Assembly: GCF_018612875.1 (NCBI RefSeq)
Contig: NZ_JAGGRI010000010.1
Coordinates: forward strand, 1 to 64,000
Source of the DNA: Lysobacter sp. ISL-50
GTDB taxonomy: Bacteria; Pseudomonadota; Gammaproteobacteria; Xanthomonadales; Xanthomonadaceae
Reading direction: 5' to 3'
Length of the DNA: 64,000 nucleotides
Shown here piece by piece: positions 1 to 8,981 of the stretch (positions are counted from its first letter, which is position 1; the number at the start of each line of letters is the position of its first letter). The translations under genes were made by a program, and so were the position numbers. The notes below the pieces were generated by a model, which saw only the letters and a program-made list of their open reading frames with translations, was not told where the DNA came from and searched no databases.

Positions 1-71
1 TCAAAAGTAACCAAAGAAAGGGCTTTAGCTGTTTCGAATCAAGAGCCACGAGTGCGATGCCGACGCAGGCA

Positions 72-126
72 GGTCCCGCAGTGGGCATCCTGCCCACGGC
101 GGGACCCGGCGCACGTCCATGTGCGC
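72..126. repeat. Two adjacent hairpins
   Basis: Two nested or adjacent inverted repeats are visible. The first has arms GGTCCCGC at 72-79 and GCGGGACC at 99-106, with inner arms GTGGGCA at 81-87 and TGCCCAC at 91-97. The second has GCGCAC at 109-114 against GTGCGC at 121-126. No T-run follows, so this is not a standard terminator. The motif looks like dispersed repetitive DNA of the kind common in Xanthomonadaceae. The rest of 1-383 holds only the hexamer repeat below and no supported gene. Confidence 0.6.
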
Positions 127-204
127 CGCCCTCCGGGTGTCCCTGGTCTCGCGAGTTACTAGCTGCGCCCAGCAACGACAAAGGCGAAGGCGAAGCAAAA
201 TCTC

Positions 205-264
205 GGCAACACCAACGGCAACGGCAACGGCAACGGCAAAGGCAAAGGCAAAGGCAAAAGCAAA
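205..264. repeat. Tandem hexanucleotide repeat
   Basis: Ten consecutive hexamers: GGCAAC, ACCAAC, three GGCAAC, four GGCAAA and one AGCAAA. The unit drifts from GGCAAC to GGCAAA along the array, which suggests local slippage. It lies outside any gene I can support, downstream of the LysR gene at 384-1298. Confidence 0.85.
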
Positions 265-383
265 AGAACAGTTAAAAGGCGTGGCTACTGCATGAACAAG
301 AGGCTATCGCCAGAGCCAAGGTCCAGGCGAATTGAATTTCGCTCCACGCCCACGAAGCACGCGCCACAAACAACAGCGCTCCC

Positions 384-1298
384 TCACCTCCCCCGCTCCC
401 ACGGCGGCACCTCCCCAAACGACTCCGCCACGAAATCCACGAACGCACGCACCCGCAACGGCACGAATCGCCGCTGCGGCATCACCGCGTTGATCGCCGT
501 ATCCGGCAATCGATAACCCGGCAACACCTCCACCAACCGCCCGGCGCGCAAGTCTTCGTACACATGCCACGCCGAGAAATGCGCGATCCCCAATCCCGCC
601 AACGCCGCATCGCGCAGCACTTCGCCGAAATTGCTCTCCAACCGGCCGTTGACCCGCACCGTCGTCGCATGCCCCGCCGCATCGACCACGCGCCAGTACT
701 CCATGCGGCCCTGCGCGCCGACCAGCAGCAGGCATTCGTGATCGGCCAAATCCTCCGGCACCCGCGGCGCGACACGGTGGCGCAGGTATTCGGGCGAACA
801 CGCCAACACGCGGCGGTTGTCGGCGAGCTTGCGCGCGACCAGGCTCGAATCGTCGAGCGGGCCGATCCGGATCGCCAGGTCCATGCCCGAGGCGATCAGG
901 TCCAGGCGCTCGTCGTTGAGGTTCACGCTCAGCCGCACCGCCGGATAGCGGCGCTGGAACTCGGGCAGCAACGGCGAGATGTACATGCGCCCGAACGAGG
1001 CCGAGGTGGTCACCCGCAACACCCCGGACGGCTCGCTGCCGGACTGGCGCAGGTCCGAGGTCAGCGCCTCCAGTTCCTCGATCAGGGCGCGGCCGCGTTC
1101 GGCCAGGGCCACGCCCTCGGCGGTGGCGTGCAATTGGCGGGTGGTCCGGTGCAGCAGGCGCACGCCCAGGTCGCGCTCCAGGCGCTTGAGGCGCTGGCTG
1201 GCGACCGCGATCGACAGGTCCAGGCTGCGCGCGGCGGCGCTGATCGAGCCCAGGTCGAGCACCCGCAGGAACAGACTCAGGTCGGCGATGCGGTCCAT
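384..1298 (-). CDS. LysR-family transcriptional regulator
   Basis: A 304-residue LysR-type regulator. The N-terminal winged helix-turn-helix covers roughly residues 1-60 (MDRIADLSLFLRVLDLGSIS start, then LERDLGVRLLHRTTR), followed by a linker helix and a periplasmic-binding-protein-like effector domain from about residue 90 (GVLRVTTSASFGR). This is the normal length and architecture of the family. It is divergent from the MFS exporter at 1399, with 100 bp between the starts and a perfect inverted repeat in that gap. By the usual LysR logic it probably controls the exporter and itself. The effector is unknown. Confidence 0.93.
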   Translation of the reverse strand: MDRIADLSLFLRVLDLGSISAAARSLDLSIAVASQRLKRLERDLGVRLLHRTTRQLHATAEGVALAERGRALIEELEALTSDLRQSGSEPSGVLRVTTSASFGRMYISPLLPEFQRRYPAVRLSVNLNDERLDLIASGMDLAIRIGPLDDSSLVARKLADNRRVLACSPEYLRHRVAPRVPEDLADHECLLLVGAQGRMEYWRVVDAAGHATTVRVNGRLESNFGEVLRDAALAGLGIAHFSAWHVYEDLRAGRLVEVLPGYRLPDTAINAVMPQRRFVPLRVRAFVDFVAESFGEVPPWERGR

Positions 1299-1310
1299 GA
1301 CATTTTCAAC

Positions 1311-1329
1311 GAATCATTGATAGTGATTC
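1311..1329. promoter_or_regulatory. Candidate LysR operator
   Basis: Perfect inverted repeat GAATCA-N7-TGATTC centred in the 100 bp gap between the divergent LysR gene (start 1298) and MFS gene (start 1399). Position and symmetry fit a LysR recognition site. That the neighbouring regulator binds it is inference. Confidence 0.6.
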
Positions 1330-1398
1330 GCCATCCTGCGGGTTTTTCCACAAGATGCAACGGCACAGACTGCCGCATCTTTCCACGGATGCGCCCCC

Positions 1399-2679
1399 AT
1401 GCATGCCCCGACTTCCTCCGCCTCCAGCCCCCCCGCCGTCCCTGAGACCGGCCCGGGCGCGCGCAAAGGCCTGCCGATCGCGCTGTACGCGCTGACCGTC
1501 GGCGCCTTCGGCATCGGCACCACCGAGTTCGTGATCATGGGCCTGCTGCTGCAGGTCGCGGCCGACCTGCACGTCGGCATCGCCGCGGCCGGGCTGCTGA
1601 TCTCCGGCTACGCGCTGGGCGTGTTCGTCGGCGCGCCGGTGCTGACCGTCGCCACCGGGCGCATGCCGCGCAAGGCGGTGCTGGTGGCGCTGATGCTGAT
1701 CTTCACCATCGGCAACATCGCCTGTGCGATCGCGCCGAACTACACCGTGCTGATGATCGCGCGGGTGATCACCTCGCTCGCGCACGGCACCTTCTTCGGC
1801 GTCGGCGCGGTGGTCGCGACCGGCCTGGTGCCGGCCGACAAGAAAGCCTCCGCGATCTCGATCATGTTCACCGGGCTGACCGTCGCCACCTTGCTCGGCG
1901 TCCCCGCCGGCGCGTGGCTGGGCCTGCACTACGGCTGGCGCTCGACGTTCTGGGCGGTGACCGTGATCGGCCTGATCGCGACCGTCGTCATCGCCACGCT
2001 GGTGCCGAAAGACAAGCGCAAGCCCGAGCCGGTGGCGCTGCGCCGCGAAGTGAAGGCGGTGGTGCATCCGCAGGTGCTGCTGGGCTTGTTGATGACGGTG
2101 CTGGGCTTCGCGGGTGTGTTTACGGTCTACACCTTCATCCAGCCGATTCTTACCCGCATCAGCGGCTTCAGCGAGACGGCGGTGTCGCCGATCCTGTTGG
2201 TGTTCGGCGGCGGCATGATCCTGGGCAATCTGATCGGCGGGCGTCTGGCCGACAAGCGTCTGGCGCCGGCGTTGATCGGCACGCTGATCGCGTTGGCGAC
2301 GGTGTTGGGCGTGATGACGTTCGCCCTGCACAACCCGATCGCCGCGATCGCTTTCGTCGGCCTGCTCGGCGTGGCCGCGTTCGCGACGGTGCCGCCGCTG
2401 CAGTTGTGGGTACTGCAGAAGACCGACCCGGCCGGGCAGAACCTGGCTTCCAGCTTGAACATCGGCGCGTTCAACCTGGGCAATGCGCTGGGCGCGTGGC
2501 TGGGCGGCGCGGTGATCGAGCATGGCCCCGGGCTGGGCGCGGTGACCTGGGTCGCGGCTTTGGTGACGCTGTCGGGGCTGGTGCTGGCGGTGTGGGCGGC
2601 CAGGTTGGATGCGCCTGAGCGGGCGGCGGCGCGGGCGGCACGGGAAGGCGAAGCGGCTGCGGTTTGCGCCGCGGGCTAA
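1399..2679 (+). CDS. MFS transporter, DHA1 (AraJ/NepI-like) family
   Basis: A 426-residue inner-membrane protein with about 12 hydrophobic segments after a short Pro/Ser-rich N-terminus. The first segments carry the pattern IGTTEFVIMGLL, typical of the AraJ/YdhP/NepI branch of drug:H+ antiporters, and TGRMPRK is a cytoplasmic loop 2-3 motif. Family members export drugs, sugars or purine nucleosides; the substrate cannot be read from the sequence. It is divergent from a LysR gene with an intervening inverted repeat, so regulated efflux is likely. The ATG at 1399 was chosen because hydrophobic segment 1 begins about 25 residues later and no in-frame alternative fits better. Confidence 0.9.
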   Translation: MHAPTSSASSPPAVPETGPGARKGLPIALYALTVGAFGIGTTEFVIMGLLLQVAADLHVGIAAAGLLISGYALGVFVGAPVLTVATGRMPRKAVLVALMLIFTIGNIACAIAPNYTVLMIARVITSLAHGTFFGVGAVVATGLVPADKKASAISIMFTGLTVATLLGVPAGAWLGLHYGWRSTFWAVTVIGLIATVVIATLVPKDKRKPEPVALRREVKAVVHPQVLLGLLMTVLGFAGVFTVYTFIQPILTRISGFSETAVSPILLVFGGGMILGNLIGGRLADKRLAPALIGTLIALATVLGVMTFALHNPIAAIAFVGLLGVAAFATVPPLQLWVLQKTDPAGQNLASSLNIGAFNLGNALGAWLGGAVIEHGPGLGAVTWVAALVTLSGLVLAVWAARLDAPERAAARAAREGEAAAVCAAG

Positions 2680-2744
2680 GACTCGGCCTTCGCCTTAAGT
2701 CCCGATCTCGATGCGAATGAGCGCCTTTGATTTTGCTCTTGCTC

Positions 2745-2827
2745 GTCATTCCCGCGAAGGCGGGAATCCAGAGACTTCAGAGTCATGTCGCGATGAAGCC
2801 CTGGATTCCCGCCTCCGCGGGAATGAC
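2745..2827. repeat. Dispersed 83 bp inverted repeat (copy 1)
   Basis: Terminal arms GTCATTCCCGCG and CGCGGGAATGAC, with inner arms AAGGCGGGAATCCAGAG and CTGGATTCCCGCCT. Similar elements are at 6388-6478 and 34021-34138. It lies between convergent MFS and LysR genes. It looks like a miniature or REP-type palindromic repeat and may also act as a bidirectional terminator. Confidence 0.88.
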
Positions 2828-2908
2828 GGCTTGGAAGGGCGCAATGCGCTCGCGAAGAATTCCATGCGAGAAGGTTCTTCCGCCTTCTCGATGGAAATCC
2901 GCACCACC

Positions 2909-3814
2909 TCACTCCACCGCAAAAAACCCCGGCAGCCGCGGCAAACGCTCGCGCAGAAACTCGACCAGCACCCGCGTACGCAACGGCAGATAACGCCGCG
3001 CCGGATACAGCAGATACGCCTCATGCGCCGACGCCTTCCACTGCGGCAACACCCAGGCCAGTTCGCCGCTGTCGATCAGATCCTGCACCAGCCACGCCGG
3101 CGCCAGGCCAAGGCCCGCGCCGATCAGGAAACTTTCGCGTATCCCCAGCGAGTTGTTGATCCGATAACGCCCGTTCGCCTGCAGCCGCCGCACTTCGCCG
3201 CCGGGCCCGTGCAATTCGAAACTCTCGCTGGCCCAGGCGAAACGCAGATAGTTGTGCGCCGGCACATCGTCCGGCGCGTCGATGCGCGGATGCTTCGCCA
3301 GATAGCCGACCGAAGCCACCAACCCGCGCGGCGATACCGCGACGCGGCGCGCCACCACGTTCGGCGGCAAGTTGGCGCCGAGCCGCAGCGCCACGTCCAT
3401 GCCTTCCTCGACCAGATCGACGAAGCGGTCGTTGAGGATCAGCTCGATCTCGATCTGCGGATACAGCGCGAGAAATTCCTGCACCAGCCGATTCATCCGC
3501 AACACGCCCACGCTGACCGGCGCGCTGATCCGCAGCAGGCCGGCCGGAGTCTCGCTCAGGCCGCGCGCGTCGGCGACCGCTTCGCCGTATTCCTCGATCA
3601 CCCGCCGCGCGCGTTCGTAGAAGCGCCGGCCCTGTTCGGTCGGCGCCAGATGGCTGGTGCTGCGCTGAAGCAGACGCACGCCCAGTTCCTGCTCCAGCGC
3701 CGCCACGGTCTTGCTGATCGTCGGCTGGGTGCTGCCCTGCTCGCGCGCCACCGCCGACAGGCTGCCCAGCTCGACCGCGCGCACGAAGGTCTGCATGCCG
3801 CGAAGTGTGTCCAT
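2909..3814 (-). CDS. LysR-family transcriptional regulator
   Basis: A 301-residue LysR regulator. The HTH region is at the N-terminus (MQTFVRAVELGSLSAVARE, LEQELGVRLLQRSTSH), followed by an effector domain (AGLLRISAPVSVGVLRMN). The start was set at the ATG at 3814 (MDTLRGMQTF), which aligns with the family start; an upstream in-frame start at 3841 would add only MSRRIPGSL. It is divergent from the SGNH hydrolase at 3946 with 131 bp between. It belongs to the CrgA/AaeR-like LysR group by general look. Target and effector are unknown. Confidence 0.93.
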   Translation of the reverse strand: MDTLRGMQTFVRAVELGSLSAVAREQGSTQPTISKTVAALEQELGVRLLQRSTSHLAPTEQGRRFYERARRVIEEYGEAVADARGLSETPAGLLRISAPVSVGVLRMNRLVQEFLALYPQIEIELILNDRFVDLVEEGMDVALRLGANLPPNVVARRVAVSPRGLVASVGYLAKHPRIDAPDDVPAHNYLRFAWASESFELHGPGGEVRRLQANGRYRINNSLGIRESFLIGAGLGLAPAWLVQDLIDSGELAWVLPQWKASAHEAYLLYPARRYLPLRTRVLVEFLRERLPRLPGFFAVE

Positions 3815-3945
3815 AAGGCTCCCGGGGATTCGCCGACTCATTCCGATATGGAATGGAGCATATGCAATCTTGCCTTCTACCGGGCCGATACAGAAGAACC
3901 TAGCTTGAGCGTCGTCGAATCCCCGACGCCTTACGAATTCAGGCC

Positions 3946-5193
3946 ATGACCATTTATTTGCCCAAGCCCCTCACCGCCGCCGCACTCGCGCTGGCCCTGG
4001 CCGCCGCCCCGGCGCAGGCCGCCGGCCCCTCGCGCTGGGTCGGCACCTGGACCGCCAGCCCGCAGGCGGCGTTGCCCGCCGGCTTCATCCTGCCCAACGG
4101 CGCGCCGGCGCAGTTGCGCGACCAGACCGTGCGCCAGGTCGCGCGGGTCAGCCTCGGCGGCAAGCAACTGCGCATCGAACTGTCGAACGCCTACGGCGAC
4201 CAGCCGGTCACCATCGGCGCGGCGCACATCGCCCGCAGCGGCGGCGGCGCGCGCATCGAAGCCGGCAGCGACCGCGCGATCACCTTCGGCGGCCAGCCGT
4301 CGGTGACGATCCAGCCCGGCGCGCCGGTGCTCAGCGATCCGATCGCGCTCGATGTCGCCGCGCTCGGCGAAGTCGCGGTCAGCCTGTACCTGCCGCAGAC
4401 GACCGCGCTCAAGACCTTGCACTGGGAAGGCCGCCAGGACGCCTACCTCAGCGCCGGCAATCGCGCCGCCGATGCGCAGTTGCAAGGCGAGACGATCCAG
4501 ACCCGCCCCTTCCTCAGCGGCGTGTACGTGCAGGCGCCGGCGGCGGCGCGCAGCGTGGTCGTGATCGGCGATTCGATCACCGACGGCGCCGCGTCCACGC
4601 CCAACCAGAACCGGCGCTGGCCGGATTTTCTCGCCGCGCGTCTGGCCAAGCGCGATATCGCCGTGCTCAACGCCGGCATTTCCGGCGGCCAGGTGCTCAA
4701 CGACGGCATGGGCGTGAGCGCGCTGGCGCGCTTCGAGCGCGACGTGCTCGGGCAAAAGGCCGACACCGTCTTCGTCCTGCTCGGCATCAACGATATCGGC
4801 TGGCCCGGCAGCAGCTTCGAACCCAAGCGCGCGCCGATGAGCGCGCAGCGCCTGATCGCCGGCTATCGCCAGTTGATCGCGCGTGCACGCCTGAATTCGC
4901 TGCGCATCGTCGGCGCCACGCTGACGCCGTTCGAAGGCGCGCTGGTGGATTCGCCGATCAGCGGTTACTACGACACCGACAAGGACAAAGTGCGCCAGAG
5001 CGTCAACGCCTGGATCCGCGACAGCGGCGAGTTCGACGCGGTGGTCGATTTCGACGCGATCACCCGCGACCCCGCGCATCCGGCGCGATTCCTGCCGGCC
5101 TACGATTCCGGCGATCACCTGCATCCGGGCGACGCCGGCTATCGCGCGATGGCCGAGGCCATCGACGAGACGGTGTTGTTCGCTCCGCGTTGA
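3946..5193 (+). CDS. Secreted SGNH/GDSL hydrolase
   Basis: A 415-residue SGNH-fold esterase or lipase. Residues 1-25 form a signal peptide (hydrophobic ALALALAAAPAQA), so it is exported. After an N-terminal beta-rich region, the catalytic blocks are GDSITDG with nucleophile Ser210, the block III motif GIND with Asn282, and the DxxH pair Asp390/His393 in SGDHLHPG. This layout matches the family that deacylates or de-esterifies polysaccharides and other esters; the natural substrate is unknown. It is divergent from a LysR gene and followed 108 bp later by a quinone oxidoreductase on the same strand. Confidence 0.9.
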   Translation: MTIYLPKPLTAAALALALAAAPAQAAGPSRWVGTWTASPQAALPAGFILPNGAPAQLRDQTVRQVARVSLGGKQLRIELSNAYGDQPVTIGAAHIARSGGGARIEAGSDRAITFGGQPSVTIQPGAPVLSDPIALDVAALGEVAVSLYLPQTTALKTLHWEGRQDAYLSAGNRAADAQLQGETIQTRPFLSGVYVQAPAAARSVVVIGDSITDGAASTPNQNRRWPDFLAARLAKRDIAVLNAGISGGQVLNDGMGVSALARFERDVLGQKADTVFVLLGINDIGWPGSSFEPKRAPMSAQRLIAGYRQLIARARLNSLRIVGATLTPFEGALVDSPISGYYDTDKDKVRQSVNAWIRDSGEFDAVVDFDAITRDPAHPARFLPAYDSGDHLHPGDAGYRAMAEAIDETVLFAPR

Positions 5194-5301
5194 CCCGGGC
5201 ACCTGTCCGGTTTTCGCGGAACCCTTCGATTCTTTCCCGCACAATCCGGCATCAGTGCATCGATGCCGGCCCACCTCTCCCCACGCAGTCTGGAGTCCGC
5301 A

Positions 5302-6318
5302 ATGAAAGCCGTAGCCCTCACCCGTTATCTCCCGATCGACGATCCGCAATCGCTGGTGGATGTCGAACTGCCCGCGCCGGCCGCCAGCGGCCACGATCTG
5401 CTGGTGCGGGTCGAGGCGATCTCGGTCAATCCGGTCGACACCAAGGTGCGTTCGCCCAAGCCGCAGGTCGAAGCGCAACCGCGCGTGCTGGGCTTTGACG
5501 CCGCCGGCGTCGTCGAAGCAGTCGGCGAGAGCGTCACCCGTTTCAAGGTCGGCGACCGCGTCTACTACGCCGGCGACATCACCCGTCCAGGCACCAACAG
5601 CGAGTTGCATCTGGTCGATGAGCGCATCGTCGGCGCCGCGCCGGCCTCGCTGAGCGCGGCCCAGGCCGCGGCGCTGCCGCTGACCGCGATCACCGCCTGG
5701 GAACTGCTGTTCCAGCGCATGCCGTTCGATCCGGACCACGGCGGCCGCGGCAAGTCGCTGCTGATCATCGCCGGCGCCGGTGGCGTGGGCTCGATCGCGA
5801 TCCAGATCGCCAAGCGCGCCGGCTTCCGCGTGATCGCCACCGCTTCGCGCGGCGAAAGCGTCGAGTGGTGCAAGCGGATGGGCGCCGATCACGTGATCGA
5901 TCACCGCCAGCCGCTGGCGCCGCAACTCAAGGCGCTGGGCTTCGAGCAGATCGATGCCGCCTTGAATCTGGCCGACACCGACCGCTATTGGGAAACGCTG
6001 GGCGAAGTGCTGGCGCCGCAGGGCCATGTCGGCCTGATCGTCGAACCCTCCGGCGCGCTCAAGATCGGCGACCCGTACAAGGCCAAGTGCATCGGCATTC
6101 ATTGGGAAATGATGTTCTCCCGGCCGCGCTTCAAGACGCCGGACATGATCGAGCAGGGCAAGCTTCTCGATCGCGTGGCGCAGTTGATCGACGCGGGCGA
6201 GCTCAAGGGCACGCACACCGAAACCCTCGGCAAGATCGATGCGGCGAACCTGCGCGAGACGCATCGGCGGCTGGAGTCGGGGGCGACGATCGGGAAGTTG
6301 GTGTTGGCTGGGTGGTGA
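5302..6318 (+). CDS. Zinc-binding alcohol dehydrogenase family / NADPH:quinone oxidoreductase
   Basis: A 338-residue medium-chain dehydrogenase/reductase. The GroES-like N-terminal half carries SVNPVDTKVR, typical of quinone oxidoreductase-type MDRs, and the Rossmann half carries AGAGGVGSIAIQIAK, an NADPH-binding glycine motif near residue 155. It lacks the structural and catalytic zinc cysteines of classical ADHs, so a zinc-independent quinone or enal reductase is most likely. The start was set at the ATG at 5302 (MKAVALTRY), the standard start of the family. An upstream in-frame ATG at 5263 adds 13 unrelated residues. Confidence 0.9.
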   Translation: MKAVALTRYLPIDDPQSLVDVELPAPAASGHDLLVRVEAISVNPVDTKVRSPKPQVEAQPRVLGFDAAGVVEAVGESVTRFKVGDRVYYAGDITRPGTNSELHLVDERIVGAAPASLSAAQAAALPLTAITAWELLFQRMPFDPDHGGRGKSLLIIAGAGGVGSIAIQIAKRAGFRVIATASRGESVEWCKRMGADHVIDHRQPLAPQLKALGFEQIDAALNLADTDRYWETLGEVLAPQGHVGLIVEPSGALKIGDPYKAKCIGIHWEMMFSRPRFKTPDMIEQGKLLDRVAQLIDAGELKGTHTETLGKIDAANLRETHRRLESGATIGKLVLAGW

Positions 6319-6387
6319 GGCTGAGGTGTAGTTGAGTAGAACGCATGTTGGTTCGCGATGGATTCATCCGCGAGTACGCTCTTTATT

Positions 6388-6478
6388 GCTCGTCATTCCC
6401 GCGAAGGCGGGAATCCAGAGACTTCACAGTCATGCCTCGGTGAAGCCCTGGATTCCCGCCTTCGCGGGAATGACGAGC
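6388..6478. repeat. Dispersed inverted repeat (copy 2)
   Basis: Second copy of the element at 2745-2827. It has near-perfect terminal arms GCTCGTCATTCCCGCGAAGG and its complement, and an internal loop with CCAGAGACTTCACAGTC. It sits between the oxidoreductase gene and the terminator of the EF-G paralogue. Confidence 0.9.
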
Positions 6479-6540
6479 AAAAAGAGAACGCGGGCAATGT
6501 GCAAGCGAGCAATCCCGGAATAAGCAATCCCCGAACAAAA

Positions 6541-6566
6541 AGAGGGGCCGGCATGCCGGCCCCTCT
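6541..6566 (-). terminator. Intrinsic terminator of the EF-G paralogue
   Basis: A 26 bp perfect palindrome (arm AGAGGGGCCGGCA). It is followed on the minus strand by a T-run (A-run at 6536-6541 on the plus strand) and sits 38 bp after the stop of the EF-G gene. It is a strong rho-independent terminator for that gene. Confidence 0.9.
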
Positions 6567-6603
6567 TCCTTCTTGCGTACCGCACTTACCTACCGCATGA
6601 CAC

Positions 6604-8652
6604 TTACGCGGCCTTCGGCGCACTGCGCGCCTGCTCGTAGCCGTTGAACACCATCGACGCCGAGGCGCGGCCCTGGGTCAGCGACCGCAACGCGGTCGTG
6701 TAACCCGACAACTGCGCCAGCGGCGCGCGCGCGGTCACGTCCGTGCGCTGGCCCTTGTCCTCGATGCCCAGCACGCGGCCGGAGCGGCGTTGCAGATCGC
6801 CGACCACGTCGCCGACATTGCCGGCGGGCGTATCGATGACCAGCGCCATCACCGGCTCGAGCAGCGTGGTGCCGCCGTGCGCCAGCGCCGCCTTCAGCGC
6901 ATCGCCCGCCGCGCGTTGGAACGCGAGTTCGGACGAATCCACCGCGTGGGTCTGGCCGTCGGTCAAGGTCACCGTCAACCCGACCACCGGATAACCCAAC
7001 GGCCCTTCCGCCAACGCCAGGTGCAAGCCCTTTTCGGTCGCGTTGACGAAATTTCGCGGCACCACACCGCCGGTCGTGCGATCGACGAACTCGAACTGCC
7101 CGTCTTCGCGCGGCTCCACGTCGATGACCACACGGGCGAACTGCCCCGTGCCGCCGTTCTGCTTGGACAGCTTGCCTTCGATCCCGCGCACCGCGCTACT
7201 CGGGGTTTCCTGATAAGCCACGCGCGGCGAACCGGTACGCACCTCGACGTTCCACTCCTGGCGCAGGCGCTCGACCATCACGTCCAGATGCAGCTCGCCC
7301 ATGCCCCACACCAGCGTCTCGCCGGTTTCCGAATCGGTACCGACGCGGAACGACGGGTCTTCCTGCGCCAGACTCGCCAAGCCCTGGCCCAGACGGATCA
7401 GATCGCCGGACTTGCCCGCGGTCAGACGCCACGACAACACCGCCGGCTGAGCCTGGATCGTGTCCAGCACCAACCGCTCGCCGGTATCGCTCAGGCTCTC
7501 GCCGCTGACCGCGTCTTTCCAACCCGGGATCGCGACGATTTCGCCCGCATAAGCGACATCGACATCGTGCCCGCGATTGGCCTGGACCACGACCAGGCGG
7601 CCGACGCGCTGCGGCTTGTCGCGACGCGACGCCCACACCGTATCGCCGACCCGCAGCGTGCCCGAGTACAGGCGCACGAACGACAGCGCACCGTGTTCCT
7701 GATGCACGATCTTGAACAGCAAGCCGGCCAACGGCCCGGACGCATCCGGCGCGAGCGCGACTTCGCCGCGTTCGCTTTGTGCGTGCACCCACGGCCGATC
7801 CAGCGGCGACGGCAGGTAATCGACGATCGCATCCAACAGCGTTTCCACGCCCTTGTTCTTGAACGCCGAACCGCCGAGCACCGGCGTGCCCGCGCCCTTG
7901 AGCGTGCCGCGACGCAAGGCCGCCTTCAGCAGCCCGGCGTCGATGGCGCGCGCGTCGAGGAAGGCCTCGGCCAATTCGTCGTCGTGATCGGCGACCGCTT
8001 CGATCAGGCGCAAACGCTGCGGTTCGAACTCGCGCGCTTCGTCGTCGTTCCAGGGACGGCGGGACAAGCGATTGTCCTGATCCCATAGCACGATGTCGCG
8101 AGCGACGTAATCGACCCAGCCCTGCAGTTCGTTTTCGATACCGACCGACTGGCCCAGCGGCCACGGCGCCGCGTCGAGCTTCTCGCGCATCTGCGCGAGC
8201 GTGCGCTCGAACGAAGCGCCGACGCGGTCCATCTTGTTGACGAACGCGATCAGCGGCACGCCGTGCCGGCGCGCCTGGCGCCATACGGTTTCCGATTGCG
8301 GCTGCACGCCATCGACCGCGCTGAACACGGCGACGGCGCCGTCGAGCACGCGCAGCGAACGCTCGACTTCGATCGCGAAGTCGATGTGGCCGGGCGTGTC
8401 GATGATGGTCAGGCGATGTTCGCCCTGGCCTTGCGGCGTCCAGCGCGTCTGCACGGCCGCGGCGCCGATGGTGATGCCGCGGTCTTTCTCGATGCTGGTG
8501 AAGTCGGTGGTGGTCGCGCCGTCGTGGACTTCGCCCATGCGATGGATCGCGCCGGTTTTCCACAACAGGCGTTCGGTGAGCGTGGTTTTGCCCGCGTCTA
8601 CGTGGGCGATGATGCCGAGGTTGCGCCAGCTGGAAGCAATGGTGGTGTTCAT
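6604..8652 (-). CDS. EF-G paralogue (translational GTPase)
   Basis: A 682-residue translational GTPase with full EF-G architecture. The P-loop AHVDAGKTT is near residues 16-24; G2 is RGITI, G3 DTPGH, G4 NKMD and G5 GSAFKNKG; domains II-V follow ([12 protein letters not shown] and the C-terminal [15 protein letters not shown]). It acts on the ribosome in translocation or recycling. It is not in a str operon with rpsL, rpsG and tuf, so it is probably an accessory EF-G. The ATG at 8652 ([11 protein letters not shown]) was preferred; a GTG at 8664 adds four residues. No strong Shine-Dalgarno precedes it. A strong hairpin, tiny ORFs and a terminator lie upstream and suggest conditional expression. 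Confidence 0.92.
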   Translation of the reverse strand: MNTTIASSWRNLGIIAHVDAGKTTLTERLLWKTGAIHRMGEVHDGATTTDFTSIEKDRGITIGAAAVQTRWTPQGQGEHRLTIIDTPGHIDFAIEVERSLRVLDGAVAVFSAVDGVQPQSETVWRQARRHGVPLIAFVNKMDRVGASFERTLAQMREKLDAAPWPLGQSVGIENELQGWVDYVARDIVLWDQDNRLSRRPWNDDEAREFEPQRLRLIEAVADHDDELAEAFLDARAIDAGLLKAALRRGTLKGAGTPVLGGSAFKNKGVETLLDAIVDYLPSPLDRPWVHAQSERGEVALAPDASGPLAGLLFKIVHQEHGALSFVRLYSGTLRVGDTVWASRRDKPQRVGRLVVVQANRGHDVDVAYAGEIVAIPGWKDAVSGESLSDTGERLVLDTIQAQPAVLSWRLTAGKSGDLIRLGQGLASLAQEDPSFRVGTDSETGETLVWGMGELHLDVMVERLRQEWNVEVRTGSPRVAYQETPSSAVRGIEGKLSKQNGGTGQFARVVIDVEPREDGQFEFVDRTTGGVVPRNFVNATEKGLHLALAEGPLGYPVVGLTVTLTDGQTHAVDSSELAFQRAAGDALKAALAHGGTTLLEPVMALVIDTPAGNVGDVVGDLQRRSGRVLGIEDKGQRTDVTARAPLAQLSGYTTALRSLTQGRASASMVFNGYEQARSAPKAA

Positions 8653-8670
8653 AAGTGGATTCACGATGTT

Positions 8671-8704
8671 GCCAACGAGGGGAGGCCGCGCGTCCCCGGT
8701 TGGC
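8671..8704 (-). promoter_or_regulatory. Hairpin just upstream of the EF-G paralogue start
   Basis: Inverted repeat GCCAAC/GTTGGC (8671-8676 and 8699-8704) enclosing GGGGA/TCCCC (8679-8683 and 8693-8697), 19 nt upstream of the ATG at 8652 in the 5' leader RNA. It could block or shape ribosome access. The regulatory role is inference. Confidence 0.5.
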
Positions 8705-8718
8705 GACAGGGCGCGCGG

Positions 8719-8748
8719 CTAGGTTTGGGTATCGGCCGCGGTATTCAC
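8719..8748 (-). CDS. Possible 9-residue leader peptide
   Basis: A GTG codon followed by eight sense codons and TAG, reading VNTAADTQT. A perfect Shine-Dalgarno AAGGAG sits 8 nt upstream (plus-strand CTCCTT at 8757-8762), far better than that of the downstream EF-G gene. It ends 66 nt before the EF-G ATG, with the hairpin at 8671-8704 between. This resembles a regulatory minigene. There is no direct evidence that it is translated. Confidence 0.4.
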   Translation of the reverse strand: MNTAADTQT

Positions 8749-8835
8749 GACACGTTCTCCTTGGGTTTCGTGCGACTTCAGTGGACGGAATCCGGCCTGG
8801 GCGGCCGCGCTTCGGGAAAAATCAGGCAATAAAAA

Positions 8836-8853
8836 AGCACCCGTGCGGGTGCT
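8836..8853 (-). terminator. Leader intrinsic terminator / attenuator
   Basis: Palindrome AGCACCCGTGCGGGTGCT, followed on the minus strand by TTTTTTATT. It lies about 184 nt upstream of the EF-G paralogue start and 30 nt after the stop of the 32-codon ORF at 8883-8981. No larger minus-strand gene precedes it, so it looks like an attenuator in the EF-G leader. Confidence 0.7.
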
Positions 8854-8882
8854 CTGGTCTGGTGTGGCTGCGGCGGGTCGGA

Positions 8883-8981
8883 TTACATCGACCGCGAACC
8901 GAAGATCACAGGAGGCAGGCGCACCCGGCCCGCGCTCTCGCGCGAGGCGTGCTGCGATATCAGTAGCGGGAAACGCTTCAT
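8883..8981 (-). CDS. Candidate 32-residue leader peptide
   Basis: A short ORF with ATG at 8981 and TAA at 8883-8885, beginning MKRFPLLISQHASRES and ending FGSRSM. It ends 30 nt before an intrinsic terminator in the leader of the EF-G paralogue, the arrangement of transcription-attenuation leaders. No strong Shine-Dalgarno is seen. Codons are unremarkable and no amino acid is repeated enough to suggest a particular charged-tRNA signal. Confidence 0.35.
   Translation of the reverse strand: MKRFPLLISQHASRESAGRVRLPPVIFGSRSM

Noticed and set aside
3931-6264. 777-codon open frame on the minus strand over the SGNH and oxidoreductase genes
   Set aside because: It is antisense to two well-supported genes with clear motifs. 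GC-rich third positions keep opposite frames open; its translation is Arg/Ala/Gly/His rich and matches nothing.
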